DNA of 25,829 bases from Actinomycetes bacterium (GTDB taxonomy: Bacteria > Actinomycetota > Thermoleophilia > Solirubrobacterales > Solirubrobacteraceae): NCBI GenBank assembly GCA_023404805.1, contig JAEYAL010000146.1:1-25829 (forward strand), written 5' to 3'. Each line of letters starts with the position of its first letter. Position 1 is the stretch's first letter. The position numbers and the translations under genes are program-made. The notes beneath the pieces are model-generated. The model saw only the letters and a list, made by a program, of their open reading frames with translations, was not told the DNA's origin and ran no database searches. Below are positions 8,535-16,397 of this stretch, piece after piece.

Positions 8535-9514
8535 CGCGTCGCTCCAGACATCTGGGCCGCCCGGCCCGCCGATGGCCTGGTCGAGTGCTCCGCGTGCGGC
8601 GCGGACGCCCACCAGACGGGCTCTCCCCCTCGCACGGCATGCTGACGGCGGAGCATGAGCGGCAAGCCGGGCGCAAGTCGGCCGAGCAGCTCGGTCTGCG
8701 ACTCGTAGGCGGCTACCGCAGCGAGCTTGCGGTGCTCCTCAGCAGCGATCAGCGTCGGCACGCATTCCCACTCCAGCGCGCTGAAGCCGTCCACGAGCGC
8801 ATCCAGCGACGGGCCACGCGGGACCTGCGCGGCCGCCCGCACGGTGGCCCCTGCCAGCGGCGCGGCCCATCCCGGCGCGGCGAACGGACGCCGCCGGGCG
8901 CGCCGCGTCACCGGATGACGCCGGCGGAGGTGCTCGCTGATGGCGTAGAAGTCCTCGTAGAAGCCGACGCGGTGCAGCGCGCCTGCCGCCGTCGCAGCCT
9001 GCAGCGCGGCGATCGCGAGCTCGAGGTGGTCGACGTGCCCGCCGATCCCCAGCGGCGCCAACACGGTGGCATCCGGCCGGTCGACCAAGAGGGTTTCGAC
9101 GATCCGCCGCACCCGCGGCAGTTCGCTGAAGCCGCCGAGGCCATCCGGCGCCCGGAAGACCTTGTGCAGCCCGCGCACCTGCGGCTCGCGCCAGATCCGC
9201 TCCCAGAGCCCGAGGTGCCGCGGCTCTGCCTCGAGGATGGCGAGGGCCCGCACGTCTTCCACGGCGCGCGCCGCGTAGTCGCCGAACACACGCTGCTTCG
9301 GCGGCAGCTCGCCGACCGGCGGCCCGGCCGTGTAGAAGGTCCAGACTTGCGCGTGGGCCGGGGCGTGGGCTGCGCGCAGCAGCGTGCCGCCCAGCGAAAG
9401 CGCAGCGTCATCGAGGTGCGGCGAAAGCACCACCAGTTCGGTCGCGTGCGCGAGGCGTTTGGCGGGCGGGCAGACGTCCGGGCTGAACGGCCCGGCAGGC
9501 GGCTCAGGAGGCAT
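8531..9514 (-). CDS. PIG-L family (LmbE-like) deacetylase
   Basis: Zn-dependent N-deacetylase family acting on N-acetyl sugars in glycolipids and small glycosides (327 aa). The zinc and catalytic motif SPHLDD (residues 31-36) and the second ligand motif GGHVDH (158-163) are both present, and the YEDFYAI segment is common in the family. GGAG 5 nt before ATG supports the start. The gene begins inside the last 11 nt of the MmpL gene and ends 4 nt into the esterase gene, so it is translationally linked on both sides. A mycothiol MshB role is possible by family, but the MmpL/esterase setting points to deacetylating an aminosugar on an envelope lipid. Cytoplasmic; no signal peptide. Confidence 0.9.
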   Translation of the reverse strand: MPPEPPAGPFSPDVCPPAKRLAHATELVVLSPHLDDAALSLGGTLLRAAHAPAHAQVWTFYTAGPPVGELPPKQRVFGDYAARAVEDVRALAILEAEPRHLGLWERIWREPQVRGLHKVFRAPDGLGGFSELPRVRRIVETLLVDRPDATVLAPLGIGGHVDHLELAIAALQAATAAGALHRVGFYEDFYAISEHLRRRHPVTRRARRRPFAAPGWAAPLAGATVRAAAQVPRGPSLDALVDGFSALEWECVPTLIAAEEHRKLAAVAAYESQTELLGRLAPGLPLMLRRQHAVRGGEPVWWASAPHAEHSTRPSAGRAAQMSGATR

Positions 9515-11729
9515 GGGTGCTCCAGGCGGTCGGGGGCGGCGGGGTGGCGGAACGGCGTTCGCGGGGCGGGCTCACGGGCGAGCGGGCTTCATGCGGGGCG
9601 ATGCGCATGTGCAGGCGCCGCAGCGGCACTGGCGCCCACCAGTTGCGGGCGCCGAGCAGCTTCATCAGCGCGGGCACGAGGAGCGCGCGGATGATGGTCG
9701 CGTCGATCAGCACGGCCACAGCGGTGCCGATCCCGACCTCCTTGATGAAGCCGATCTTCGACGTCGTAAACGCCCCCATCGCGATCGCGAACAGGGCGGC
9801 GGCAGCGGTGATGATCTTGCCGGTGCGCTGCACGCCCGCGGCGACGGCCTCGTCGTCGCCAAGCCCGGCGTCGCGGGCCTCCTTGATCCGCATCAGCAGG
9901 AACACGGCGTAGTCGGTCGAGAGCCCGAAGGTGAGCGCAAGCAGGAGCAGCGGCTGGGTGCTCTCCAGCGCCCCGCGGCTTTCGTAGCCGAGCAGGCCTT
10001 CGAACCGCCCGTCTTGAAACACGAACACGAGCAGCCCGAAGGTGGCCGAGAGCGAGAGCACGTTCATCAGCAGGGTCTTGAGCGGGAGGACGACCGAGCC
10101 GGTCATGAGGAACAGCGCGATGGAGGTGCTGAGCGCGAGGACGAGCGCGAAGAGCGGGAGGCGTTCTGCGATGGCGTCGCGCTGGTCGACGAGATACGCC
10201 GAAGGCCCCGACAGCAACGCCGCGCCGGGCGCCGCCACCGCCCGCGCGCGCTGCACGAGGTCGAGCGTCGCGCGGTCGAGCGCCGGCCGCTTGGGCAGCA
10301 GCTCAAACGACCAGGTTCGGGCGCCGTCGATCAGCACCGGCGTCGTGACCCCTGACGCGCCCGGCAGCTCGCCGAGCGAGCGGGCATAGCGCTGGACCCC
10401 GGCACCGCCCGTGGCCCCGGCCGCGGCCTCCTCGACCACGACCGCGATCGACGCGTTGGCTGGACGCGCGAACTGGCGCTGGAGCTGCTCATCGACGACG
10501 CGCGCCGGATCGCCCGCCGGCAGGACCCGCGCGTCGATGCCCGTGAACTCCGCGCGGGCGAACGGGATGCCGCAGACGACCAGCAGCGCGCCGGTGGCGA
10601 CGGCGACCGGCAAGGCCCGCCGCATCACGGAGCGCGCGAGCCGGCCCCACGCGGGCGAGGGCTCGCCGGCTGCGCTTGCGCGCTGCCAGCGGGCCGGCGC
10701 GAGCGCGTTGACCCGCGGGCCGAGCAGCAGCAAGACCGCCGGCAGGACCGTCACCGAGATCGCTGCGGCGAGCAGCGCCGTGATCGCTCCGCTGATGGCC
10801 ATCGAGTACAGGAACATCTGCGGAAACACGAGGAGCGCGGCGAGCGCCGCCGAGACGGTCACCGCGCTGTAGACCACCGTCCGCCCCGTCGAGTCCAGGG
10901 TCTTGCCCATCGCCTGCTGCGCACGGTGACCGCGGGCCAGCTCCTCGCGGAACCGCGACACGACGAAGAGCGAGTAGTCGATCGCGAGGCCCAGTCCGAG
11001 CGCCAGCGACAGGTTCAGCGCGAACACGCTCATCGGCAGCAGCTCGTTCACGAGACGCAGTCCGAGCAGCGTCAGCGCGAGGGTGAGGAGTCCGACCATC
11101 ACCGGCAGCGCCGCGGCCACGAGGCCGCGGAAAACGATGACGGCGGCCAGCAACAGCAACGGGAAGGCCAGCAGCTCGGCGCGGGCGAGATCCGCATCCA
11201 CTTGGTGCTCGATCGACCGCTCGGCGACGGCAGGGCCCCCGACCGTGACGACGTCAGCGCGGCCCGCAAAGCGGGCGACCATGCGCTCCGCCAGGACGCG
11301 GCGATCGGCACCGGGTTTGCCGTAGACCAGCGCGTACGAGGCGTTGCCGTCGCGCGAGACGAACGTCGGGGCCGTCGGTGCGGCGCTGCCCGTCGTCGGC
11401 ACGTCTCGCAGATCCACGACGGCTTCGACCCCAGGGGTCGCTCGCGCCGCGCGCGAGACGGCCCGCACGCGCCGCAGCCCGGCGGGGCTCGTGGCCCCCG
11501 CGGGCGTCTTGACCAGCAGCACCGTGACGGGGATGGGGTCGCGGCCGGTGAGGTCGCGGGTGAGCCGCTCGCCGTGCGCAGACTCAGACGCCGCGACGCG
11601 GAAGGGGTCCGCGGTCGAGAACCGCTCAACGACGCCCACCCCGAACAGGCCGGCCAGCACGAAGAGCACAGCCGCTGCGCCGACCGGCGCGAGCGGACGC
11701 CGGCCCACCCAATGGATGAGGCGGGTCAC
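9504..11729 (-). CDS. MmpL/RND family lipid transporter
   Basis: Inner-membrane proton-driven exporter of the MMPL family (741 aa). There are two homologous halves, each with one membrane helix, a periplasmic-type loop and a bundle of five helices. Each half carries the Asp-Tyr pair essential for proton relay in MmpL3: LAIDYSLF (D251-Y252) and LSTDYAVF (D606-Y607). A basic, Pro-rich cytosolic tail follows the last helix. GTG 11729 opens the reading frame; no good Shine-Dalgarno is visible, and the GT4 stop lies 49 nt upstream. MmpL proteins export complex lipids in mycobacteria and related pigments or lipids elsewhere. Here the neighbours (GT4, deacetylase, esterase, methyltransferase) suggest it carries their glycolipid product. 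The substrate is inferred from context only. Confidence 0.93.
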   Translation of the reverse strand: MTRLIHWVGRRPLAPVGAAAVLFVLAGLFGVGVVERFSTADPFRVAASESAHGERLTRDLTGRDPIPVTVLLVKTPAGATSPAGLRRVRAVSRAARATPGVEAVVDLRDVPTTGSAAPTAPTFVSRDGNASYALVYGKPGADRRVLAERMVARFAGRADVVTVGGPAVAERSIEHQVDADLARAELLAFPLLLLAAVIVFRGLVAAALPVMVGLLTLALTLLGLRLVNELLPMSVFALNLSLALGLGLAIDYSLFVVSRFREELARGHRAQQAMGKTLDSTGRTVVYSAVTVSAALAALLVFPQMFLYSMAISGAITALLAAAISVTVLPAVLLLLGPRVNALAPARWQRASAAGEPSPAWGRLARSVMRRALPVAVATGALLVVCGIPFARAEFTGIDARVLPAGDPARVVDEQLQRQFARPANASIAVVVEEAAAGATGGAGVQRYARSLGELPGASGVTTPVLIDGARTWSFELLPKRPALDRATLDLVQRARAVAAPGAALLSGPSAYLVDQRDAIAERLPLFALVLALSTSIALFLMTGSVVLPLKTLLMNVLSLSATFGLLVFVFQDGRFEGLLGYESRGALESTQPLLLLALTFGLSTDYAVFLLMRIKEARDAGLGDDEAVAAGVQRTGKIITAAAALFAIAMGAFTTSKIGFIKEVGIGTAVAVLIDATIIRALLVPALMKLLGARNWWAPVPLRRLHMRIAPHEARSPVSPPRERRSATPPPPTAWSTHAS

Positions 11730-11778
11730 GAACCGTCACGCTCCGGCGAGGAGCGTGGCGCACTGCCGGCCGCCTGGC

Positions 11779-13077
11779 TCACGCCGCCGATTCGACCTGC
11801 GCAAGGGCGCGCTCGCCGCCAACCGGCGCCACGCGCAGTCCGCCTGGCCCGCGCCGGCAAGCGCGCGCCAGCACCGCGGAGAGCTGCTCAGCCTGGCCGT
11901 CCTCCGTGAACTCCAACGCCCGGACCTGCGCCGCGGCCCCGAGCCGCCCGCGCAGCGCGCCATCATCGAGCGCGTCGATACCCGCCGCGAACGCCGCAGC
12001 GTCGTGGCCGACGACCAGCCCTGTGACGTTGTGCTCGACCACCGGGTTGATCGGATCGGCGACGAGGAGCGGCAAACCTTCGTGAGCCGCTTCGTTGAGG
12101 ACGAACGCCTGCGTGTCGACGATCGATGGGAACGCGAAGAAGTCCGCGCTGGCGTAGACGCCACCGAGATCTTTGCGTTCCATCGCGTCGTAGAGCGTCA
12201 CGTGCTCGGAGACGCCCAAGGCGCGGGCCTGCGCCGTGAGCTCAGCCGCGCAGTGCCCGCCACCGATCATGTTGAGGTGCACGTCCACGCCGCGCTGCCG
12301 CGCCTGGGCAACGGCGTCGACGAGCAGATGGAGCGTCTTCTCCTTCGAGAACCGGCCCACGTAAAGCATCCGCAGCGCTCCGTCAGGCCACGTCACCTCG
12401 CCAGGTCCGCTCGCTTCGGGCAGCCGGTCGATGCCGGCGGGAAACACCGAGATCCGCGACTCGCCTCCCTGAGCGGCGTAGGTCGCGACCGACTGCTCGC
12501 CGAGCATGATCATCTCAGCGGCCTGCGCTTGCATCGCGCCGACCACCTTCGAGGCGAACGCGGCGGACCAGCCGAGGTTCCGGCGCTCCGGGACCACCGA
12601 CGCCCCGAGCATCGCACGGCGCACGGCCTTGTTGCGCAGCGTGACTGCCGCGAGCTTGGGCCACGATGCAGCCATCATCCGCGAGCTGTTGTAGTACTGC
12701 GCCATACCGGTGGTATCAGTAGACACTGCTACTACCAGCGGAACCTTGAAGTAGTACGACAGCGCAAAGCCGAGCGCCCCGACGCGCAGCGGCGTCGTCA
12801 CGAGGACCACGTCCGGCAGGCGCCGACGAGCCCGCAGAAGCTCGATCGCCACCGAGTAGATGGCGTGCTGGTCGCCGCGGTATCCGATGTTCGGCAGCGT
12901 CCGGAACGACAGCTCATCGCCCGTGCGGCGCTCCGACCTCCATGACCCTGAGGGCGCGACAATCCGGCTGTTCCAACCGAGATCGCGCAGCGTTCGGCCC
13001 CACGACTCGGCCATGTACGACGCTCCGAACACGCCCCCGACGGGGGTGTCGCAGAAGATCCAAACAGATGGGCGCAC
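11779..13077 (-). CDS. GT4 family glycosyltransferase
   Basis: GT-B fold retaining glycosyltransferase (432 aa from GTG 13077). The N-terminal domain begins with VWIFCDTPVGGVFG. The C-terminal nucleotide-sugar domain has FPAGID (212-217), YVGRFSKEK (239-247), the GGG loop and DTQAFVLNEAAHEGLP (from 321), resembling glycolipid-forming GT4 enzymes that carry an E/D-TQ motif there. GTG 13077 has a strong GGAGG 5 nt upstream and starts just before the first beta strand. The upstream in-frame GTG 13197 and ATG 13122 have no ribosome site and add a non-conserved stretch. It is first in the five-gene unit and probably adds the sugar (hexose or HexNAc) that PIG-L then deacetylates. The MshA-type reaction is an alternative. 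Confidence 0.88.
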   Translation of the reverse strand: MRPSVWIFCDTPVGGVFGASYMAESWGRTLRDLGWNSRIVAPSGSWRSERRTGDELSFRTLPNIGYRGDQHAIYSVAIELLRARRRLPDVVLVTTPLRVGALGFALSYYFKVPLVVAVSTDTTGMAQYYNSSRMMAASWPKLAAVTLRNKAVRRAMLGASVVPERRNLGWSAAFASKVVGAMQAQAAEMIMLGEQSVATYAAQGGESRISVFPAGIDRLPEASGPGEVTWPDGALRMLYVGRFSKEKTLHLLVDAVAQARQRGVDVHLNMIGGGHCAAELTAQARALGVSEHVTLYDAMERKDLGGVYASADFFAFPSIVDTQAFVLNEAAHEGLPLLVADPINPVVEHNVTGLVVGHDAAAFAAGIDALDDGALRGRLGAAAQVRALEFTEDGQAEQLSAVLARACRRGPGGLRVAPVGGERALAQVESAA

Positions 13078-13082
13078 GACGA

Positions 13083-13087
13083 CCTCC
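13083..13087 (-). promoter_or_regulatory. Ribosome binding site fixing the GT4 start
   Basis: GGAGG on the minus strand, 5 nt before GTG 13077. No comparable site precedes the longer in-frame starts at 13122 and 13197. Confidence 0.65.
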
Positions 13088-13412
13088 GTGCGGCGTGGCG
13101 GGACAGAGACGGCGAGGCCCATCGAGCCGTCCCAGGAGGACGCGCTTCCAATAGACCGGAACCCAGGGACTTGAGCGCCGTCGGCCGAAGGTAGCACACA
13201 AAGTCAGCGCACAACAAGATTTTCTATGTCATCTTTTTTGCATCGCGACTGCGGAAATTGATCGTCGTTTATCACGGTATTTTTTGCACTCAGCACGCAG
13301 AAAAATCCCGGTTCTCGGCCCGCGCTCGGCCAAGCCCGATCCTGAGGCCCCTGCGCGGAACTTCCATTACCCGCGCGCGGCGGTCTGCGGCCCCGCAAAC
13401 CGCAACCGGCAA

Positions 13413-13427
13413 CTGACTTCGCGTCAG
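13413..13427. promoter_or_regulatory. Candidate TetR operator CTGAC-N5-GTCAG
   Basis: CTGAC-ttcgc-GTCAG, 5-bp arms with a 5-nt spacer, 52 nt upstream of the TetR start and in the divergent promoter region of the GT4 operon. The same TGAC-N5-GTCA core recurs at 21576-21588. Confidence 0.4.
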
Positions 13428-13465
13428 CAACGGGCTGGCGCGTCGCAAACCGCCCGCGAGCGGGC

Positions 13466-13471
13466 TAGATT
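13466..13471 (+). promoter_or_regulatory. -10 box of the first TetR gene
   Basis: TAGATT lies 7 nt before ATG 13479, implying a leaderless transcript. No ribosome site is present. Confidence 0.5.
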
Positions 13472-13478
13472 TCTACGA

Positions 13479-14129
13479 ATGTCCGCCGACCCCGTGCCTC
13501 GCAGCCGCCGCAAGCGGCTCGGTCCGTCCGAGCGCCGAGATTCGATCCTCGACTCAGCCCTCAGCCTGGTGACGCGCCTGGACTCCTTCAGCGTGACCAT
13601 CGCCGAGATCGCCGACGAGGAAGGCGTGAGCAAGCCGGTCGTCTATGACCACTTCGCGAACATCGACGACCTCCTCGCGGCGCTGTTCAACCGCGAACGC
13701 TCCCTCGCGGTCACCACGATGCTCGAGATCTGCGCCCGCCGCCTGGAGACGGATGACCGGGGCGAGCGGGTGCTGTTCGCGCTCGGCCTCGCGAGCAGCT
13801 TCTTCGAACTCGTCGGGGAGCACCCAGAACGGTGGATCCTCACCTTCCAGCCCCCGCTCGGCCTCACCCCGGAGGCCCGCGAGTTGACGGAGACCGGCCT
13901 GCGGCTCGTCCATGAGGCCGTCATCGACCTCATCGCGTGGACCGTCCCCGACCTGCCCCGCGCAGACCTCGGGCTCACCGCGCACGCGCTACAGGCGATC
14001 CTGGAGCGCACGGCGATCCTGATCGTCAAGGAGCCTGAACAGTATTCACCCGAGTCGATGCTGGCCTTCGCATCGACCCATATCGGCTGGTGGCTGGCGG
14101 GCCAAGCAGCGGTTCCGCGTCCAAGCTGA
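13479..14129 (+). CDS. TetR family regulator, divergent to the glycolipid operon
   Basis: Transcription factor of 216 aa. After a basic N-terminus the HTH runs over about residues 37-70 (IAEIADEEGVSKPVVYDHFANIDDLLAALF), with the usual TetR ending YDHF-N-DDLL. The all-helical C-terminal ligand domain is not assignable to a subfamily by eye. ATG 13479 is 7 nt after a TANNNT box. The frame is open further upstream but has no support there. Its position, divergent to the GT4-MmpL operon across a region that holds an inverted repeat, makes that operon its likely target. The ligand is unknown; a lipid or acyl-CoA would be typical for this context. Confidence 0.87.
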   Translation: MSADPVPRSRRKRLGPSERRDSILDSALSLVTRLDSFSVTIAEIADEEGVSKPVVYDHFANIDDLLAALFNRERSLAVTTMLEICARRLETDDRGERVLFALGLASSFFELVGEHPERWILTFQPPLGLTPEARELTETGLRLVHEAVIDLIAWTVPDLPRADLGLTAHALQAILERTAILIVKEPEQYSPESMLAFASTHIGWWLAGQAAVPRPS

Positions 14130-14166
14130 CCCGCGTGGAACGGCCTCTCGCGCCGCTTCTTTTCAT

Positions 14167-14190
14167 TTCGTAGCGAATTTTCGTAGCTAA
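14167..14190. promoter_or_regulatory. Tandem TTCGTAGCGAA-like repeats before the fusion regulator
   Basis: TTCGTAGCGAA (14167-14177, itself an inverted repeat TTCG-tag-CGAA) is followed two bases later by TTCGTAGCTAA (14180-14190). A third copy, TGCGTAGCGAA (14297-14307), ends at the start codon of the fusion gene. Spacing and position suit binding sites for an autoregulating TetR protein. The 14191-14296 stretch between them is pyrimidine-rich and holds no gene. Confidence 0.45.
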
Positions 14191-14307
14191 CTCTGGTAAG
14201 GTCGATTTTCGGCCGGGGGCCCCGTCCTCCCCTCCCTGAGTTCGCCTTGTTCCCCTCTCCGAATCTTCGGCTCAACCGGCGGGTCCGTCCCCCCGTTGCG
14301 TAGCGAA

Positions 14308-15567
14308 ATGCACAGCCTCGACTCGGCCGCGCTGCCCACCGCGCTCGTCCTCGTGGACCCGTTTACGTCGTTCGGTACCGGCACCGATCGGATCCTCGGA
14401 CGCCGCACCGCGCGGGCCATCGCGCCCATCGCGGACCTGATCGGCCGCGCACGCGCGGCGCGTCAGACGGTGGCCTATGTGCACGACCGCGGAGACGCGT
14501 GGTCGGCCGGCCCGCGTGAAGTCGTCGAGGCGGCCGTCGCCCGCCACCAGGAAGGTCTGCTCGATCCACTGACCCCGAGCCAGTCGGATCCGTTTTTGTT
14601 CCGGACCGGACCGTCGATCTTCGACCAGTCCGGGCTCGAGCAGCTGCTCCTGTCGCGCGGAGTCCGGCGGATCGTGCTCGCCGGCAGCATCACCGAACGG
14701 GCCATCCTCCAGGCCGCGATCGACGGCGCCGATCGCGGCTTCAACGTCACGGTCGCGCGGGATGCCGTCAGCGCGGTCGATCCGTCGTTGGCCGACTCGG
14801 CCCTGACCATGATGGAACGGCATGCAGGCGCCGTGGTCGCCCCGTCGCACCGGGTGGCCTTCTCCAGCGCCGCCGGGCTGCCGGACCGCCGGCGGCGTCC
14901 GCGAGCCAGCGAAGCGTCGGGGTCCCGTCTGTCGCGCGTCCCCGCGACCGAGTCGACACTGCGACGCCAGCTTCTCGCCGCGTTTGCCGTCGTGGTCGCA
15001 CGCGACGGATTCGCTGGCGCGCGTGTCGCCAGCGTCGCGCGGGAGGCGCGCGTTTCACTGCGGACGTTCTACAGCGAGTTCTCCGGGAAGGAGGAGTGCT
15101 TCGTCGAGCTGTTCAGCCTGATGACCGCATCGCTGCTCAGGTCCACGCCGGAGTCCATCCGGTTCGACGGACCGTGGCCGGACATCATCCACCGGGGGTT
15201 CGCCGCGTACTTCGAGCGCGTCCTCGCCGATCCGGGGCTCGCCAGCGCATTCCTGATCGAGCTCCCCACGCTCGGGACCGAGGCCCAGCTCGAACGCGAA
15301 CGCGCGATGGACCGCTTCGCGGCGATGCTTGTGGATCTCGTGGACCGGGGCCGCGCCGCCTACCCCGACGTCCCTTCGCGCGCACTGAGCCAGCTCGCAG
15401 GACGTGCGCTCGTCGGGGCGATCAACGAGCTCGTCGTGCGCCATGCCGCGACCGCCGAGACCGAGCACATCAGCGAACTGGTCGACATCGCCGCCGAGAT
15501 GCTCTCGAGCCTGGTCCTCATCGAGGTCCCGCCCCATGCGACGAGCGTCGGCGTCGCAGCGGCATGA
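14308..15567 (+). CDS. Isochorismatase-like pseudoenzyme fused to TetR HTH regulator
   Basis: A 419-aa protein with two parts. Residues 10-182 follow the isochorismatase/nicotinamidase fold: LVLVDPFTSF (Asp17 at the catalytic Asp position), FRTGPSIFDQSGL (Arg99 where catalytic Lys is expected) and GSITERAILQAAIDGADRGF, where the usual G-x-x-T-x-x-C nucleophile is Ala132. Two of three catalytic residues are therefore lost. After an Arg/Ser-rich linker (about 190-212) a canonical TetR domain follows, HTH near 236-262 (VASVAREARVSLRTFYSEFSGKEECF), with its own helical C-terminal domain. The simplest reading is a sensor in which the dead enzyme domain binds a small aromatic or amide ligand and controls DNA binding. 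ATG 14308 is chosen; TTG 14296 is an in-frame alternative. The downstream TetR overlaps its stop by 4 nt. The sequence is continuous, with no frameshift between the domains. Confidence 0.85.
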   Translation: MHSLDSAALPTALVLVDPFTSFGTGTDRILGRRTARAIAPIADLIGRARAARQTVAYVHDRGDAWSAGPREVVEAAVARHQEGLLDPLTPSQSDPFLFRTGPSIFDQSGLEQLLLSRGVRRIVLAGSITERAILQAAIDGADRGFNVTVARDAVSAVDPSLADSALTMMERHAGAVVAPSHRVAFSSAAGLPDRRRRPRASEASGSRLSRVPATESTLRRQLLAAFAVVVARDGFAGARVASVAREARVSLRTFYSEFSGKEECFVELFSLMTASLLRSTPESIRFDGPWPDIIHRGFAAYFERVLADPGLASAFLIELPTLGTEAQLERERAMDRFAAMLVDLVDRGRAAYPDVPSRALSQLAGRALVGAINELVVRHAATAETEHISELVDIAAEMLSSLVLIEVPPHATSVGVAAA

Positions 15568-16202
15568 GGTCCCGGCGACCCGATCCCCGCCCCGCCCGGA
15601 CGCAGCGGCGGATCCTCGGCGCGGCGCGTGAGCTGATCCGTGAGCGGGGCGTCGAACCCACGACCTTGCACGACGTCGCGAGCCGCGCAGCGGTCGCGCT
15701 CGGTTCGATCTACACCCATTTCGGGAGCAAGGAAGGCCTGGTCGCCGCGCTGCTCGAGGACACCATCGCGGAAGCCCGCGAGAGCCTGAACGCCAAACGC
15801 GAGCACCAGACGCCGCTTGAGCGCGTCCTGGCAGTTGGAGAGGCGTTCGTCGACCTCGCACTGGATTCCCCAGAAGCCGCCCTGGCGCTGCTCGCCGACC
15901 CGTCGCTTGACGCCGGCGGCGCCGCATCGCGCCACCTCATCGAAATCGTGGGGCAACTCGAAGCCGATCTCGCGGATGCCATGGCGGAGGCGCATCTTCC
16001 GGCTGGTGATCCGCGCGCGGTCGCCTCGCTGCTGACGGTCTACTGGGCCGGAATCGCGGCAGCCTGCTCACGCCGGCGGGGGATCGCCCTCTCGGAGGAT
16101 GCGGCCCGTTGGGCCCTCACGCAGGCCCCGACGCTCGGGCAGCTTGCTGAGGCCGCGCCGCCGGGCGCGCTCTGGCAGTGCCCGGGGCGGGCCGCCGCCT
16201 AG
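15564..16202 (+). CDS. TetR family regulator coupled to the fusion regulator
   Basis: Transcription factor of 212 aa. The HTH lies at about residues 33-62 (LHDVASRAAVALGSIYTHFGSKEGLVAALL), a textbook TetR signature. The C-terminal domain is alpha-helical and unassigned. Its ATG overlaps the stop of the fusion gene (ATGA at 15564-15567), so the two are made together and may act on the same targets or form a regulatory pair. The in-frame upstream extension to 15096 lies wholly inside the fusion gene and is rejected. Confidence 0.88.
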   Translation: MRSRRPDPRPARTQRRILGAARELIRERGVEPTTLHDVASRAAVALGSIYTHFGSKEGLVAALLEDTIAEARESLNAKREHQTPLERVLAVGEAFVDLALDSPEAALALLADPSLDAGGAASRHLIEIVGQLEADLADAMAEAHLPAGDPRAVASLLTVYWAGIAAACSRRRGIALSEDAARWALTQAPTLGQLAEAAPPGALWQCPGRAAA

Positions 16203-16214
16203 CGCGCCCTCCCC

Positions 16215-16258
16215 AACGGGCTGCCAGCGGCCCCTCTCCGAACGGGCTGCCAGCGGCC
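16215..16258 (+). repeat. 18-bp direct repeat, period 26
   Basis: AACGGGCTGCCAGCGGCC occurs at 16215-16232 and again at 16241-16258, just after the TetR stop and before the 59-bp repeat. Two exact copies; no function evident. Confidence 0.7.
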
Positions 16259-16276
16259 GTCGAGCGCCCCAATTGC

Positions 16277-16335
16277 GAAACGGACCGCGGTCCAGTGTCG
16301 CTTTGCGACCACGATCTTGAGTCTGTTTTGCGGTG
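16277..16335 (+). repeat. 59-bp dispersed intergenic repeat, copy 2
   Basis: Same orientation as 6506-6564 with a single mismatch. It retains the GGACCGCGGTCC palindrome and the GTCGC-ttt-GCGAC hairpin. It lies between a TetR gene and the kinase gene, both on the plus strand, so the element is not restricted to convergent gene ends. Confidence 0.85.
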
Positions 16336-16338
16336 GGT

Positions 16339-16370
16339 GGCGGCTTCGCCCCGGCCGGGGCGAAGCCGCC
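16339..16370. terminator. Perfect 32-bp palindrome, possible terminator
   Basis: The left arm GGCGGCTTCGCCCCGG is followed directly by its exact reverse complement. It can form a very stable hairpin 3 nt after the 59-bp repeat and 22 nt before the -10 box of the next gene. There is no T tract. It could end transcription from the TetR pair, or belong with the repeat. Confidence 0.5.
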
Positions 16371-16391
16371 TGGCACGCTCGCACCCATCGC

Positions 16392-16397
16392 TAGGGT
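16392..16397 (+). promoter_or_regulatory. -10 box of the kinase gene
   Basis: TAGGGT lies 7 nt before GTG 16405, consistent with a leaderless transcript, and picks this start over the longer frame from 16333 that would read through the palindrome. Confidence 0.5.

Larger units (their letters stand above)
13078..13478. other. Divergent intergenic region with AT-rich core
   Basis: Separates the GT4 operon (minus) from the TetR cluster (plus). The part from about 13198 to 13315 is strikingly AT-rich for this genome, with two TTTTTTGCA tracts (starting near 13236 and 13281). No ORF or RNA gene is visible. The right part holds an inverted repeat at 13413-13427 and the TetR -10 box. The promoters of both directions and probably regulator binding sites lie here. 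Confidence 0.6.

Noticed and set aside
11344..12945. 533-codon plus-strand frame across the MmpL and GT4 genes
   Set aside because: Crosses two real genes on the other strand and has no recognisable motif.
8531..13077. GT4 plus PIG-L as mycothiol genes mshA and mshB
   Set aside because: Family level fits, but the genes are embedded with MmpL, a secreted esterase and a methyltransferase, and the GT4 has a glycolipid-type DTQ motif. Kept only as an alternative.
16215..16370. CRISPR array or integron site
   Set aside because: Only two 18-bp direct repeats with an 8-nt gap, no regular spacers, and no cas or integrase gene in the window.
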